From contig JAPFBE010000013.1 in assembly GCA_034336665.1 (NCBI GenBank), forward strand, positions 16,037,056-16,101,055: a DNA stretch of 64,000 nucleotides. Reading direction: 5' to 3'. Source of the stretch: Luscinia megarhynchos (Eukaryota; Chordata; Aves; Passeriformes; Turdidae). A program made the translations under genes and the position numbers. Numbering within the stretch: the first letter of the stretch is position 1; every line of letters begins with the position of its first letter. Shown here piece by piece: positions 12,321-26,619 of the stretch. The notes beneath the pieces are model-generated. The model saw only the letters and a list, made by a program, of their open reading frames with translations. It ran no database searches and was not told where the DNA came from.

Positions 12321-15300
12321 GAGAAAAATCCAGACTTCAAACATTCAAATTTAACAAGTGCAAATGAATATATTATCTTGAAACTTACTCTTACATCTGA
12401 TTTGCTGGCTTTACTATGATTGATTTGAACATATATTAAAATCTTCTGACAAATCAAAAGAAAAAATGAAAAGAAGATGCAAAAATTATGTAACTTTAAC
12501 ATAGTGGAGCCAGGACTATTTTATGTACAAACAGTTATTATTATCAGATGCTGGCATTTTCTTAACTTGCAGCTGGGTGCCTGAAAGTGGTACCTTAATA
12601 TTGTGCTTTCAAGTGATGGTGTAAACTGATGTAGTTCTGTCATCTGCCATTGCACTTTATTCCTGTGACTGAAAAGGGTCTGTTTTTACTGGACTCATTT
12701 GAAAAGTGTCTCCCACTATGCATGATAAGTTCTGGAGGCAGAAAGGATGTATTTTTCTTCTCAGGCCACCCTACTACCAGCTTTTGATGAAGGCAGAACA
12801 GCTCTGTCAGTAGGAAGATTATTGTTCTCTAGGGATTTTTTCACCTTTGTTGTTTCTCCCTGACTGGTAATGAATTTAGCTCTTTTGTGACAGAACTGAT
12901 GGTGACATGGTGTAGGAGCTGTATTTGCTTCTTCTGATCCAGTAGAAATGTATCAGTTGAATGATGCTGTAAGGGATCTGATTTCTGTATACAAACACTT
13001 GAATCAAGTTCAGCAGAAAGTGCTATGGCTGAAAAGTCATAAAGAGCTGCTTATATGCTTTTAAAAATAAAAATTAAAAAACCAAGGCAAGTATATTAAA
13101 CTTCATGGACTTTGGTTTATGCATTTCTTCTGGAGCTGCATATGAAATTTTAGGGCATTTATTTCTCCATCTACCTTCCCTCTCCATTTATTCACCAAAC
13201 TGGCTTTTTTTCTATCATCTGTATAGGGCTATTACTCGATTAAACTGCTTTATTGCTTTTGTTACTAGCTCATTTTATTGTCATTCAACAGAAATTAGAT
13301 TTTACTGATTGAATGAGTACTTTAAACCCAGCAATACCTACTACCAGGTCTATGATGAATTCCTTCATAGTTCTGAAGCGTGAAGAATATCATTTAACTG
13401 GGACCAGTATAAAGCAGTTTTTGGGTTTAGTTATTTATTATCATTTGTTTGTGTATCATGAAGTAATGATCTTGTTACAGAGTCATCAGGAGTAAAAGTA
13501 AATTTAAGCTGTAACTTGTAGAGTACTCAGTAGTCCTTTAGAAGCTGTGCTAGTACTGCTTTTGCCAAAATAACTAAACTTATTTAGCTTTGAATCAAAT
13601 TCACTCTTTTCTGTTTTCATTTCTCTCCTTGAATGATTGCCTTGAACAACGAATATATAGATGGAAGGTTAATAAAAGCCATCTTATCAGCAGAGGTACT
13701 TTTATTCTGTGTGAGACAGGGCACAGCCTGTGTGTGTTTGGTAATTTGGCATTTATATTGTGTAATAATTCCTCTGGAATGGTGGAATTAGACATTGAGT
13801 TTAATTTGATTTAAATGAGAAAAAAGTCTTTAAGTGTGGATAAGGAAGAATAAAATAATTTATTGTCCACGTTTCTGAGACAAGTTCTGAAACTGGATAT
13901 ATCTGAAAACAGAAAATCTGTATGTGCTTTATGTTCTGTTGTGTCATTGCTTCAGGATTTCTTTTGTATACTCTTAAATATTCTATTAAATGCATAGCAT
14001 TTTTTAAATATACTGAATATTTGACATGATGAACACCTTCTTTTTCAAAGTAAGCTCTGGAGATAATGGAGTCCCTCATCAGACAGTAGTGTAGCAAGGA
14101 AGAGGTGTTTATTTAAGGAAACAACTTTTTCCAGGAAAGAAAAATTAAAATCCTTTTTGAAGGTGAAGAAGAGAATGTATCCATTTACCATTAGCAGGCA
14201 AAAAGAATAGTGTTCTAGCAGATTGGTTTTGTACATCTGTTAGTACAATTACTGCCATAGTGTATGTGAACCTAGTAAGATTAAATGCAACAGTATTTTT
14301 GTCAGGCATTTTTCTCTGCTGAAGTGGGTTTTGAATTTATTTTTCTTCATGCTATTCTATTATGAACAAACAATATAGCTTTGTATAGGTGGAAATAAAA
14401 CTGATTTTCATCTCAGTAAATTGCCTAATAATAGTACCATGATTTTGCTTTTGTTTGTCACCATATGAAAAAAGAGCACCCACTGCTTTGGGAAAAACTG
14501 GAGTTTGAATTAGCCTTGCCAACAAAACTCAGTAATTTTGTGCAAATCATGGTGATATTTTCCCAAAAGGATGACACTAAATCTTATGTAGGGAAGCACT
14601 CCCCTAGCCACATTCATATTTCCACTCGGAATAGTGTGTAAACACAGAAGTCAGTGAGCTGAATGTTGATACCAAGCAATATTCTGTGCAAATTCTTGAG
14701 CCACATTTAGATGCTTGTATAAGGAAATCATTCTTTTTATTTGTCACACCTGCCTAGCAAATAACATGGAACTATCATAGGTTTGGAAAAATGCTTTCCA
14801 AGCAAGCTTCAGAATCCCTGTCACAAGGAGTCATTCTTTTGTCTAAATACCCCTGTAGGATTTTTCCTGAATTAATAACTTTTGATTTACATTCAAGTTT
14901 TACTTTTGGGCTTTTCTTCTACTTGATTAGTAGGGTAAGATTAAATGGATTTATTTAAAGCAAAGAAGCAAACAACAATAAAAAAGGATCTGGATAAGAA
15001 TGAACAGGTCTATTTAAGGTTTTATGGAAGAAGGCCCTTAAAGCAATAATGGGGCTCTTTGCTCAAAACAAAGGTGGTCTCTGCTCTCTGCAGAGGTCCA
15101 AACTAAGAATTGATGATCTAACCTAATAAATTTTTTCATCCTAGTAGGAATTATGTCCTGTCTATAGATTATGTCTACACAGATTGATATTACATCAGGG
15201 TACCCTAGTGGAGACAGCCCCTCTCAAATGTCAGGAAAAATGCAACTGTTAATGAAAGAATAGTTTTTTATTGACCATTACAATGTCTGCCACTTTGGAG

Positions 15301-18300
15301 TTTCTCCAGTACCAGTAGTACCAAAGTACTTTCTAGTTCCCCTACACCAATGTTATTTTACAGCACTGCTTTTTTATTCATTTGTGTTTACTTTCTATCT
15401 CATGAAAAACCTATTAGGTCATGACTTCCAGGGAGAAACTATACACAGAGCAATATATTGTACATCTTTTTTTTTAGTTATATTCATTTTAACATGCAAA
15501 GTAAATCTCTGAAGACTTCATTCCTTCCATGTACATTCTTTTATTTATACTTTAGAGTATAATGAGTTTGCAAAGCTGTGTTTTAACCTCAGCATAAGCT
15601 GCTGTAGAAATTTAACCCTTCATTACAGCTTCTCTGAAAAATCAAGCTTGGAAAGTTCACCAGGATCAGAACTCTATTTAAAATCTCTTACTTTAGATAA
15701 TCGTGTAATCGTAGGAGTAAAAAATACTGAGGTAAAAAAATATATCAATCTGTGTGTTAACTCTGATAAAACTGGAAAATACCCTCAACCTACAATTCTC
15801 TACCAAAATGGTCAAAGCAAACTCTCCTAATCTGTGTATGTGAAATTAACCCTTGAATTCATCACAAGTCTAATGTATTCATGTGTAATTCCTAGTCCTT
15901 CAACAAAACCACCAAACCTAGAGTAGATGTCACTGAAGGGGAAGAGATGGTAGGGTCACCCCACATCATCACACATGAAGTTCTGTGTAAAGCACCTTAA
16001 AAGTAGCTATTTTTGAGAGAGATGTCTTTTGCAGGTAGGAGACAAAGGGCTACTTATTCTATGAACTTTTGACCCTGGGGACTGATACTAAAGAGTAACT
16101 TTCATGTTTGATCTTGCTATGGTACAGATAAAAAGAAATCTAGAGATAAACATGTGGTGCACAGCTGTGAATTTGATCTGCTTAGAATTTCTTCCCTGTT
16201 GTCCATGGATGGAATTCAGTTTGGGCAATTATATATTTTTTTCTTCTCAGGTTCATATTTTAACTGGGGATTTAAATGTCAGGTGTATATAAAGTTTTGC
16301 TGACCCTGTACCTGGAGATAAATCCTCTCAGATTTGTTTTCTGGTCATTTGCTCCAATAGCATCTCAAATTTGAGGGAAAATATGTAGTTGAAAAGCTGT
16401 ATAGCAGGAGCTTAAGAACAGAATTCGAGAATTTAGATTCAGCTTTTCTGAACTATAGTGGAAACAACCCAGGATATTCTGATGACTTGATATTCTTTAA
16501 TTTGAACAAATTAACACCTGCCTGTGTAAGAGGCCTTATCCAGCACTCCTAGCTAATACTCAGATCTTGGTTCCACCTGGAGCATCAGGTAGAATAGGTG
16601 GTGTTTGAGAAAGAGCAGGAGGAAGGTGAGGGGTCAGTCGTGCTGTGCATGCTCACAGCTGCAGGGCAGAGTTCCTGGGCCAGGTTCTCCTGGCTTTTCT
16701 GCTAAGAGCCTGGCAGTGCTGGGGCAAATATGACTAGTTATAAACATTAGGCTTTCTTGAGTTTTAGGTCTGTCTGGAAAATGCCTTAGCATTCTGTAAA
16801 GTGAGTTACAGATGGGGAGATGGTGCCCTCTATTACAGCTATTACACACATGCATGTTCAGGTATGCTTCAAGTGGCTTGGCAGTGTCTCTTACTCCAGG
16901 GTTCATCAATCTTTGCCAGTTCTATAAACCATTGTAGGGACAGTTTTACTGCACTACATTTCTAGTTAATTGACTACAAGCTGCCATAAAACCTACATGT
17001 TTGTGTATATATATCTGTATATTTCATTCCATAGGAGCCCTTTCATTCAATCTTCTCATATTTAAACATTTTCATCTTTTATCACAGCCTCAATAAGGAG
17101 AATGATGTTTGGAAAGGGCCAGACTTCTGTTATACTTGTGATGCATTATTTAGTAAGTGTTCTCAATGTCTTTTAGAAGGCAGAAAGCATACAAAGTACT
17201 TAGCAATCATCAAGCAATCTTGTCAAGAGGAATCAGACCACGTTCCTCTCCTGTGCTGTCTGAGAGCTACTTGATCTGTGGATGGCTGTTTCTTGGTCTG
17301 GATATCACACTGCTGTGCAAGCCAAATCTCAAAACTGACTCTATCAGCCCAGCCAGGGTGATTAATAACCATTGATGACAAGTAACTTCAGATGCTACAA
17401 AGTGGGGGGTTGCATTCCCTAGATAAATGCACAGCTACTTTTTGCCTTGGGATTCAAGAGGGCTCAAGCTGCAAGGAGTTAGAGCAGATTCTGGGTATCC
17501 TTCTGCTGTGGATTTTTTAATTGCAGGATTTTTACTCTAGCCTCATCTTTGCATTTCAATCACTCATTCTGAATAGAGAGCACCTCTTTCAAGTATGCAG
17601 AAACAGATTTTGTGAGTGGAAGTTTGTTGAGACAGAATAGTTTCCCAGAAAGTCAGGGGCTTATCTCCTACGATTCCAGATTGATATGTAGACACCTTTC
17701 TTTTGGGAAGGGAAAGTTTCATTCCTAAATAGCCCCTGGCAAGCTAAAGAAAGCAAGATATGGTGAAATCCTACTCTTTCAATTCTGTGCTCACAAGAAT
17801 GCTCACCTACTAATTTATGCAACCATATTTGACTGTTTCCATGTGTGACAGATTTTATTGTAAGTGGAACCTTCTATGAATGTGGAGGTGTCAAAGTAAG
17901 AGATAGAGTTAAAAATGCTTTGTGGATCTGGATCTCTAAGAATTTAATCTGATGATTAAGGAGGATTGTTCTCATAATATAATGTTTCATTTATTGCCAT
18001 TAAACCATATCTAAATCATGAAGAGAAAATAAATTGTCTTGTAATGTGTTTTGATTGTGGAAGCCAAACAGTAGAAGATTATAATAATAATAATAAAACA
18101 AATGCTAGTGAGTTGCTTTCCAGAAAGGTCATTAAAATAAAATGAGAAATTAATTGAACTGTGAATTCCAGATTGATGTTATGATAAATCTCAGATCCAG
18201 TGCAAAGAGTAAATTCTGTATATTAGAAAAACTTATGCTAGGGTTGCTCCCAGCTACAGCAATGTAAGAGAGATGTTTAACACTAGAAGGAACTGTGGAA

Positions 18301-20349
18301 TAAGGAACTTAAAATATAGCACTGCATTAAATATTATCATCAGTGCTGAAAAACTGGGATTAAAAAAGTTTATGCATAGTAGAAAATGGATTCATTTAAA
18401 GACAATGAGCCAAATTTGGGAAAAGATTGAATTCTCATGTGGTGCTTTACCTGGAGAATGTCATACCTGATTGTTTTTGGCATTTGCCCCTTCTGCTGTG
18501 AAGTGGAACCATTTTCTAGGACTGCAATGACAGCAGTGTAGGTGGTAAGAGCAATGATGAGGGTGAGAGAAAGGTTTGTTGCAGAGGAATGGGAAATAAA
18601 CACCATGTGCTGGCATTTGTAATACAGAAAAATGGGAAAATTTAGAAGAAAACTGTTAGGGGTTAGGGGGCTCAGTGCATGCACAGAGCTTTTGGGGTTT
18701 GTTGCAGAGGGCATTGCATGGTGAGCAAAGAATCTGAGTTCTGCTTACTCCTGAACTTGCCACAGACCTGCTGAATTACTATGGTTTAAAGCTGCTTTGT
18801 CTTTCTACATCTATTCTGCCTTTCCTTGTCTTATCCTTGATTCAACAGCCCATCTAAATGTCCAATACAGTTGTTTAAGTTGCTGTTTTCCACTTTCCTT
18901 GGATAATATATAGTATAAGGGGACAGTTGCACACTTTCATATTTAATTACTATTCTTCCAATATAAGCAGAAAAATGAAATTTAAGCACTTCCTTAAAAC
19001 TGGTGTATATTTTCATTCAGTGTTGGAGGAGGGAACTAATTGTAAGTAAAATCCAATATGAGAAAAACCTGCTCCCTGTTTTAGAAGTTTCAAAAAGCTA
19101 GGAATGAAGTAATGATGTTGTGTTTCTGAAACACTGGAACTATGGAGAATTTTAGAAAATCCCACAGCTGATAAAATATACAGAAATTACTGGTGGTAAC
19201 AATCCTTCCTGTAAAAGATAATCATCACCCTAATTGAGGTCAAACAGCAGGGAGAAACGCAGTCTAGGAAGGAGAGAATTTGTGAAAATGTTTGGCTCCA
19301 GTATGAGCTGTCATTGAGACACACCATCTTAGCAGAGGCAATACCACTGAAGGTTCAGCAGAGACATCTGTGGCAGCTCAGCCCAGGAATACCCTGGCAC
19401 ATTTACAAAGCACCAGCTGAAATACTGCTGTGGCAGATGAGGAAGCAGTTTGTAAGCCACTACTAATATCTAATTGCTAAACACATGTCCACAGAGCAGA
19501 TCTCACCAGGCTTTGCTCTAATGCCAAACCAGAGTTCCATTACTGGTAAAGAATAAAAGGGAAGAGAGAATTGAATTGGCAGTGGAGGATCTTTACATAA
19601 GCTACTCCTGGCAAATAGCTCAAGCAGCATGCCAGGATTTGGTACTTGACAAGTGCCAGTATCTAGAATGAATGAAGCCAAATTATTTCAACAGTGATTG
19701 CTTGCTTCACTTGGTTTATGAAAAGTCTAAAAGAAACCTTCTGAGTTACCATTGAGAGTTACAGTTTTTTTGTTTTCATGATAAGCAAAGAGTACAGCAC
19801 AGGTTGAGCAGTTGAAAGACCTTCTGGAGGCCAGAATTCCCCATGTCTCACTAAATGAATACCAGTACAATGTATATTTCACAAAGCACTTAGTGAGCTT
19901 CACCTCAGTAAATTTTTGCAACAGCAGCAAGGCCAGCCAAGGCTTCATGTTTATTCTTACCCATAAACAGAAAAGATGGGTCATCTGTGTCAAAGTGAAG
20001 TGGATTAATAACAAAGGAAGAACTTGATATATTCAATCTATATTGTACTTATGTATCCTGCTGCTAATAGAAATGTTTATAATATTCAGTAAATTAAAAA
20101 TATACCTACAGCTTGAGTTTTTAAAGTTTTTTTAAAAAACGAGAAAAAGAGATACTCAGACCTCTGTGCTCTGGACTCTGTTTGACTTTAGAGTTTGGGG
20201 CTGAAAAGAAAGAAAAGGACTTAGGTAAAGCAACAGGATGTTGTGAGGATGGTTGCAAAACATTTCTCTAAAACTTTTTCTACACAAAGTGGAGAAAAGT
20301 GCATGGGAATTGGTGATGAGTTCTAACACCAGGGGTCTGATCTACCCTG
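12321..20349. other. AT-rich unique DNA, no gene recognised
   Basis: I see no exon, RNA gene or clear transposon in these 8 kb. A GC-richer patch at 16.57-16.92 kb is not a family I recognise. A short TAA microsatellite is listed separately. An unexplained stretch at 14.4-14.7 kb of low repeat content could be conserved, but I cannot test that. Confidence 0.5.
18079..18096. repeat. (TAA)n microsatellite
   Basis: Five tandem ATA/TAA units follow AGAAGATT. The repeat is short and simple. Confidence 0.8.
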
Positions 20350-20840
20350 TAGCTTTTGCCCCTACATGGTGTGGTGAGCTGGCTGGACACCAGTGCCACC
20401 AAGGCACTCAATCACTCCTCTCCTCAGCTGGACAGGGTAGAGAAGATAAAATGAAAGGTTTTGGGTCAATATAGGGGCAGGGGAAAATCACGCACCAGTT
20501 ACCATCTTGAGCAAAACAGACTTAACCTGGGAAAGTTAATTTAATTTGTTACCAACCAGACTAGGATAATGAGAAATACAACAGATTCTTAAAACCCCTT
20601 CTCCACCCCTCCCTTTTCCCTGGACTTAACTGAACTCTCAGATTTTCTGCCTTACCTTCTTATTAACACAGGGGCATGTTTTTACCTCTTCTTGCATATA
20701 TTATCCCAGAGGTGCTGCCACCATCTCTTTGGTGTTTGCTCTATCAAATGTGGAGAAAACCTCTGGCATATTCTCACACAAACCAACCCTGTGCCCTTCC
20801 CAAAACTTCAAAACCTTGTCACTCAAATCCAATACACAGG
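20350..20840. mobile_element. Avian interspersed repeat (probably ERV-derived), copy 1, internally deleted
   Basis: This segment aligns by eye with the repeat at 28.29-29.99 kb in the same orientation. Shared blocks, in order, include the CACTCCTCTCC/CAGCTGGACAG region, then GCAAAACAGACTTAACC against GGCAAACAGACTCAGC. These are followed by TAGGATAATGAGAAATA, CCCCTTCTCCACCC, and an end block AAAACCTTG.CAC..AAA.CCAATACA. The middle, which in copy 2 carries CTGCTCCAG-type subrepeats, is missing here: the sequence jumps near 20690 straight to TATTATCCCAGAGG. From memory this is a common bird repeat linked to endogenous retroviruses, but I cannot name it. No intact coding frame is present. Confidence 0.75.
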
Positions 20841-21752
20841 ATTATCTGAATGAATTATCTGAACTACTCCATTAGATCACAGTTGCCATTGTCTCTGAAG
20901 ACATAGTAGAGGAGTAGTTTTTTTACATACAAGATTACTTTTCCTTTTCCCAACGGTTTGTTGTTTTCTTCTCCCACCAAAGACACTCTCAACAACCCTC
21001 AGTATCTTTCTCTCGAGGTTGTGTGCTTCTTCATGTTGTGTCAAACCATCCTTCTTTGTCAATGCCCTGAGTTTCTTCCAGCCAGATTAGTTTGCAGGCA
21101 TAACCCTTCCCACACAGCAAATATTGTGCCAAAGTCTTCCTGCACAGCAGGTTCTAGTTCCTGAATGCCTTGAGGTGATGCTGATTAAGGACGCCAGCTT
21201 GAATAGAGCCAAGCCAAATTTAGATCTTATGAGACCTTAGTTTTGTTTATGCTGACAAAACTTTGTAACATCTACTGAGGATGAGAAATCAGTTAACTCT
21301 TGGAGCAATTGATGTGTTACCATTTATGCATTAGCAAATCTACAGTAAAACAGTGGATCTATGTAGCAGTTTAGAGTGGCACCCAGGGATTAAAAAGTGT
21401 TAGAACAAGAATCAGGCTTTGCTCCATCTTCTTCAAAGATTATTCTAGGACTGAGAAATTGCTGAAGCCTGATCAGGAGCACTGCTTGTGCCCCTATTCT
21501 ATAGTAAAGATAAGGAGAGCTTTTGAAGCAAAGTACTTGTTTCCTGTACTTAAGCTGTACTTATTCTGTCTTAATATCCTTAACCATATTTATACGTTTC
21601 TTGATTCTTCTCTGCGTTCAGACTAGGAATAACAGTAGAAATTAACCAGGAAAAAAAATAGTTGAAATAGGCAGGCACACTCACTTCTGCTGACTGTTGA
21701 GGTTCACCATCAAAGCCTTCAGTTTACTGAAACTCCAGTTTGCTACCCCTTA
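20841..21752. other. Unique DNA between two repeats
   Basis: No gene, RNA or further repeat can be supported in this stretch. Confidence 0.5.
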
Positions 21753-22380
21753 GTACAGGCTGGAGGATGAAGAAATTGAGAGCAGCCCTGCTGAGAAAGG
21801 ACTTGAGGATGCTAATAGGTGAAAATCTGTCCATAGCTCAGTGCCCAGAAAGCCAAAAGCATCCTTGGCTGCATCAAAAGCAGCATGGCAGCAGGTTGAG
21901 GGTGGTCCTCCTCCTTCACCCTGCTGAGACCCCACCTGAAGTCCCATGTCCAGTTCTGGATTCCTCAGTATAAGAAAGAAATGGACTTGTTACAGTGGAT
22001 GCAGAGGAGAGCCACATGAGTTATAGAGAGCTGGAGCAGCTTTCCTGTAAGGAAAGGCTGAGAGAGTTGAGGTGGTTCAGAACTAGAGAAGAGAATGCTC
22101 CAGAGTGCACCTTCCAGTACTTAAAGGAGGCTTATAAGAAAGACAGAGCCAGTTCTTTTAACAAGTCTTATGGCACTGGAACAGGTATTGGTTTTAAATT
22201 TGAAGAGGTTCAATTCAAATTAGATAAAAACACTAATGCTTATAGAGGCTCCATCCTCAGAAATATTAATGGTCATGTTGGAGCAATTTGATCTAGCTGA
22301 ATATGTCCTTGGTCATTGCAGAGAGTTGGACTAGATGACCTTTAAAAGTCCCTCCCAATCCCTACAGTTCTGTGATGCTC
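21753..22380 (+). mobile_element. CR1 LINE 3' end, forward strand
   Basis: The element enters at TACAGGCTGGAGGATGAAG and shows the usual CR1 order. It has a GAGAGCAGCCCTG block, then GAAAGCCAAAAGCATCC, then AGACCCCACCTGAAGTCC. After these come AAGGAAAGGCTGAGAGAGTT and finally the diagnostic 3' end GTTGGACTAGATGACCTTTA followed by TTCTGTGATGC. The interval near 22200-22290 is shorter than in full copies, so there is an internal deletion after the TTAGATA block. The 98-codon open frame at 21995-22291 is a by-product of the terminal coding/3' UTR region. It is a 5'-truncated, inactive copy. Confidence 0.92.
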
Positions 22381-24975
22381 AGAATTTGTTTCACAATAAA
22401 TTTTGAGGAAAAAGTGGTTAGTACATGTACAAGTAGATATGGTATATAACCCCCTATGAAAATTAAAAGGGAGTGATTAGTTTTCAGGTTAAAGATGTGG
22501 AGAAAACTCAACCATGCCTCAGAGCAGAGGATGTTTCAGAGCAGAGGCTGCAGTAAGTTGTGAAGCTGCAGCAGCATGGATCTGTTAGCAGGACCTAGGC
22601 AGAGGTGAGCTGTTCCAGTGTTACACTGACCCTCAGGAGGGTTTGTCTGTCCCTGCTGAGCTCCACATGGACCAGCACAAGGCACTATACTCCACTGTTT
22701 GGAGTATTTGCTCAAGAGCTGAGCTGAGGGTACACTTCACTACTCACAGACACACACTCAGGGAACAGGGGATGTCAGTGCACACAGGTAGACTTTCTTG
22801 AAACTTAAAGATGCTCTAGAAGGCAAATGCAAAGCTGTATGGGGTATAGCTGGCTCTGGGAAAATCTTGGTCCAGTGTGTGCCTGCAGTAAGACCCTATT
22901 CCCATGGCTCAGGTATGTCTGGTTCCATGGTGGTCACAGATTTACTCTCTCAGCTTTTTCTTTCTGATATAATATAACCTTTAGACTTTGAAATGTTCAC
23001 AACAAGACAACACAGGCATCTCAGTTCAGGATAATGAATGATAAATTCTGGGATCATTTTGTAGACAAGTCAAACCTTCCTGAGAAGTGTGTGCACATAA
23101 CAACTCTTTAACGTTCTTTGAAATACATGATAAGGGTGTATTTTATTGTTGTTTTGATAGGGTTGGGGCTGCTAGTGCCTTTATTTTGCATTGCTTTTCC
23201 CTTCTTCTTTAAGTAGCTGAATCCTATATTCTGTAAGATTTAGGCATATGTCTTCAATGAACACTGGCCTGCCTGCATATCAGGCATCCGAGTCGGTGGC
23301 AGCTGGGAGAATATCTATGAGTGCTACCCTGTGCTATTATAATGTCAAAGCTAGAGTGGGGTGGAGAGGGTGCTTATATTCACAGTCTGTTTACAAGTGG
23401 AATATATCACATTTTTTAAGCTTGTCCTTTCTACTGAAAGGTTTTTGTACCATTTTTCTGTTTCAGAGAGAAGTCTCTGGCAAGGAGTAGTGTAAAACTT
23501 TAGCCAACTTATTTTGAAATATCATAGGTCTCTAACTGTATCTTAAGTTCTTAACTACTTTAAATTCTTTATTTAACTCAGGCTATTGAGTCTTTTGTTG
23601 AAATAACAGAATGTGCATGTTCAGTTCCTTTCTCACATGGGATAATACAATGCAAAAACTAGAGCATACTATGCTAGGAGAAGATGGTGCTATGGCATGC
23701 TGCCATCACATGTCCATCCATGGCTGTCGAAATTCTTGGTGCAGTCAGTATTTATCACACTATATCCATGTACTGATGTGCTCTTAGGTACCATTCATGT
23801 GTGTAAAAAGGGAGGACAGTGCTGCATGTATTATCTCCATAGGGATCTAGTAATCAACCATTTGCCTAATACTCAGCATTGAGGTTCTTATCCTGAGAAT
23901 CGAATTCAGACCTCAGATGTTGTGATTTGGATATTTTCTTTCAGGTATGGAGTGTCTGCATCAGCAGTGATCTTAATACACTCAGCAGCTTAGTCAGAAA
24001 CGAACCTAAGAAAAAGACTAAATCAAAAACACAGCACTTCCAGTGATCTTAGCTGTACCAAAAGAAAGTAATGTCTCCCATTTAATGAGTCTTGTGCCTT
24101 CAATTAAAGCAGATGTATAAACACTTTACATGACCTTGGCTGATACAGGGGCAAGAGTAGCTGCAAGAGAGGAAAGAATTAAAAGAGCCAAGGACGATCT
24201 AAACTGCTTTTCAGCAGACAGTGCTGACAGCAACACAATAAAAGCATTCCCTCCTAGAAAAAATCGATGATCTTGAAAATCATCACAGAAGATCTAATCT
24301 TGACTCCTTTTGGTACGCCTGCAATTGGGAGACTGCTGATGCACTGGGGTTTCTGGGCAGAACTCTTTATTCTGCAACTTGATTATTTGCCCTGTGCCTC
24401 AAAATTCCATGGGAAAAAAACCCAGACTTTGTAAGAGTTCATATTTTTCCACCTTGTTTTCTAAATGAAAGGATTAAAAAGTTGCATATTGGTACTTCTC
24501 CTTTCCTGTAGACCAGTTTTTTTCTTCCCCACCCCTGAAAAAATTCAGCTAAGTTAGAGGACAGGTGAAAATATCCTGGGATGAAAAAAATGAACTCCAC
24601 TAATGGAAAAGCCTTTGTTTTCATAGTGGTTTTGATAGACTGGTTTTGAGGAACAAAGGAATAATTTACATTTGGTATTGCTAAGGATGAAGAAAGATGT
24701 GGGTTTTCGGGTTTTTTTACACTTTAGAAACAGCTGACTGTAAAAGAAGAGAATGAAAAGTCTCTAAAATTGATTTCTGAAAAGTGTAAAAAATTTTTAT
24801 ATAAATCCTGCAGAGGGATTTTTTTCAGTCAATTGTATTATTAGTTTCATATTTTCTGGTAACTTGAACTGAGAAACTTTATTTAAAATTATAGTACTGC
24901 ATAAGAAATTGATATTTATGCTCAAAAATATTTCATCTCTGTCCTCAAGATTAAACTGCTTATATTTAAGGAAAT

Positions 24976-25015
24976 AATGTCTTAAGTTACAGTAGAATGT
25001 CTTAAGTTATAGAAT
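24976..25015. repeat. 20-bp tandem dimer
   Basis: Two adjacent 20-bp units, 24976-24995 and 24996-25015, both begin AATGTCTTAAGTTA and diverge only in the last six bases. This is a minimal minisatellite seed. Confidence 0.85.
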
Positions 25016-26576
25016 CCCTATCAAATCCAGGCTTGCTCCATCTGTGTTCTGTGAGTTACAGTATTCTGTATAGTGTTTTAACTTGGATATGAAGAAGACA
25101 AGCTCATCAATGGGGAAATGGTTATTGTGATATGAGCATGTAAATAATGGGAAAAGGAAGATAAGAAAGCTCCTTCTGACATCTCCTCTGGCCATAATCA
25201 CCTTGTCCTGATATTCTATTTCCTCTTTTTTCTTCCCACTTTGTACCTTCAGCAATTCATGAGGAAATTTTAGAAAAAGATAATTTTCAGGCTGACAGAG
25301 AAAGTATGACCTCCTTCATGAGACTTATGGAGTTTATATGTTTTTTGCTCCTTTTGTGAAAAGAAAAAAGGGGGGGAAAGTGTTCTTTTTGTAGTCTTTA
25401 ACAGAGAATAAAAGGAGAAATCTGCCCAACCTCTTTCTGATTTCCTTTCTACCCTCATTATAAAAGATGTCCCTGTATTAAGTCCTATCATCTGACTGTA
25501 AAAGACCTAAATGTATCCCCCTTGGCACCCACTGACAGGCATCTTTGTATAATAGAAGAAGAGGAATAATTGGCAATCCTTTGATGATACTTGATTTTCC
25601 CTAATGGAATAGTTGTAGAATTCTTCAAGATGTCATTAATAATTGTCAGTGTGGGAACTGTTACTGCCTGAAAAGCCCAGGAGCATTCAAAGATGTAATG
25701 GCAACAGAGGCAGCCCTTCCAGCACATTTTTCTTGTGCCAGGAACACTGCTGAATTAGCTGGAAAGGCATACAGACTTTTTTGACTTTTTTTTTTTTAGC
25801 ATAAGCAATTGTTGTAACAAAATCTCAAACTGTGAAAAATTGCCATTGAAGTTAATCAAAGGATCTTACAGCAGTAAGACCTGAAGGATTTAACTTAGGA
25901 GCAATTTACAGTTTCAATCTGACTGCACAAGACGACCTTGTAGTTTTGCAAAGGTTGTCTTTATAATCAAAATTGGTTGCTACATTATAAAATGCAGAAA
26001 TAAGTTTGTGAGGAGGTTATCTCAGAAACAAATTTTTATGGCAAAGAATTTTATCTAATTATACAATTAAAGACTAATCAGGGAAGAGATTTAATATATA
26101 TCCAAAGCCAATTGGTCTGTATGGAGTCACAGTGACCTAGGGTCAAGAGCTGTCCTCTGAGGACACCAAGTTTTATTCCCAATCAAGCAAGAGGCATTTT
26201 TACAATGCAAACTTTATTTAGCTTTAATTAAAAACAAGAGTAATCTACATGATACCTCTGAAAGCCATGTTCAGATGGTGATGTAAGAACATAGTTAAAC
26301 ACTACATTTTACTTATGAAATATGGAATAGTAAAACTTCTGTTCTGGTTTAAAAAGTGAGTGTGGGTGGTAATATTTACTACTTTCAGACAGTATAAAAG
26401 CTCAGCAAAAAAAAAGTCACCTATGATCTTGAAATGACATTAAGTGACATTTTGAATCATGAAGAGACTAATTATTTGAGACTATTAGATTAAAGAAAGA
26501 TTCTTGTGACTGACTGAAACTTGGTATAGCCTGATAATGTTGCCACGTGGAAATATTTCATTTTTTATTTTGTCCT

Positions 26577-26619
26577 CTTTAGATAGATAGATAGTGATAC
26601 TTTTGTTATCTATCAAAAG
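26577..26619. repeat. GATA-rich hairpin
   Basis: The arm CTTTAGATAGATA at 26577-26589 pairs with TATCTATCAAAAG at 26607-26619 at 12 of 13 positions, around a 17-nt loop. The left arm carries a short GATA microsatellite. It is probably simple-repeat derived. Confidence 0.7.

Noticed and set aside
21995..22291. 98-codon forward open frame starting MDAEESHMSYRELEQL
   Set aside because: It is the decayed CR1 3' end. The reading follows the known CR1 tail, not an independent gene.
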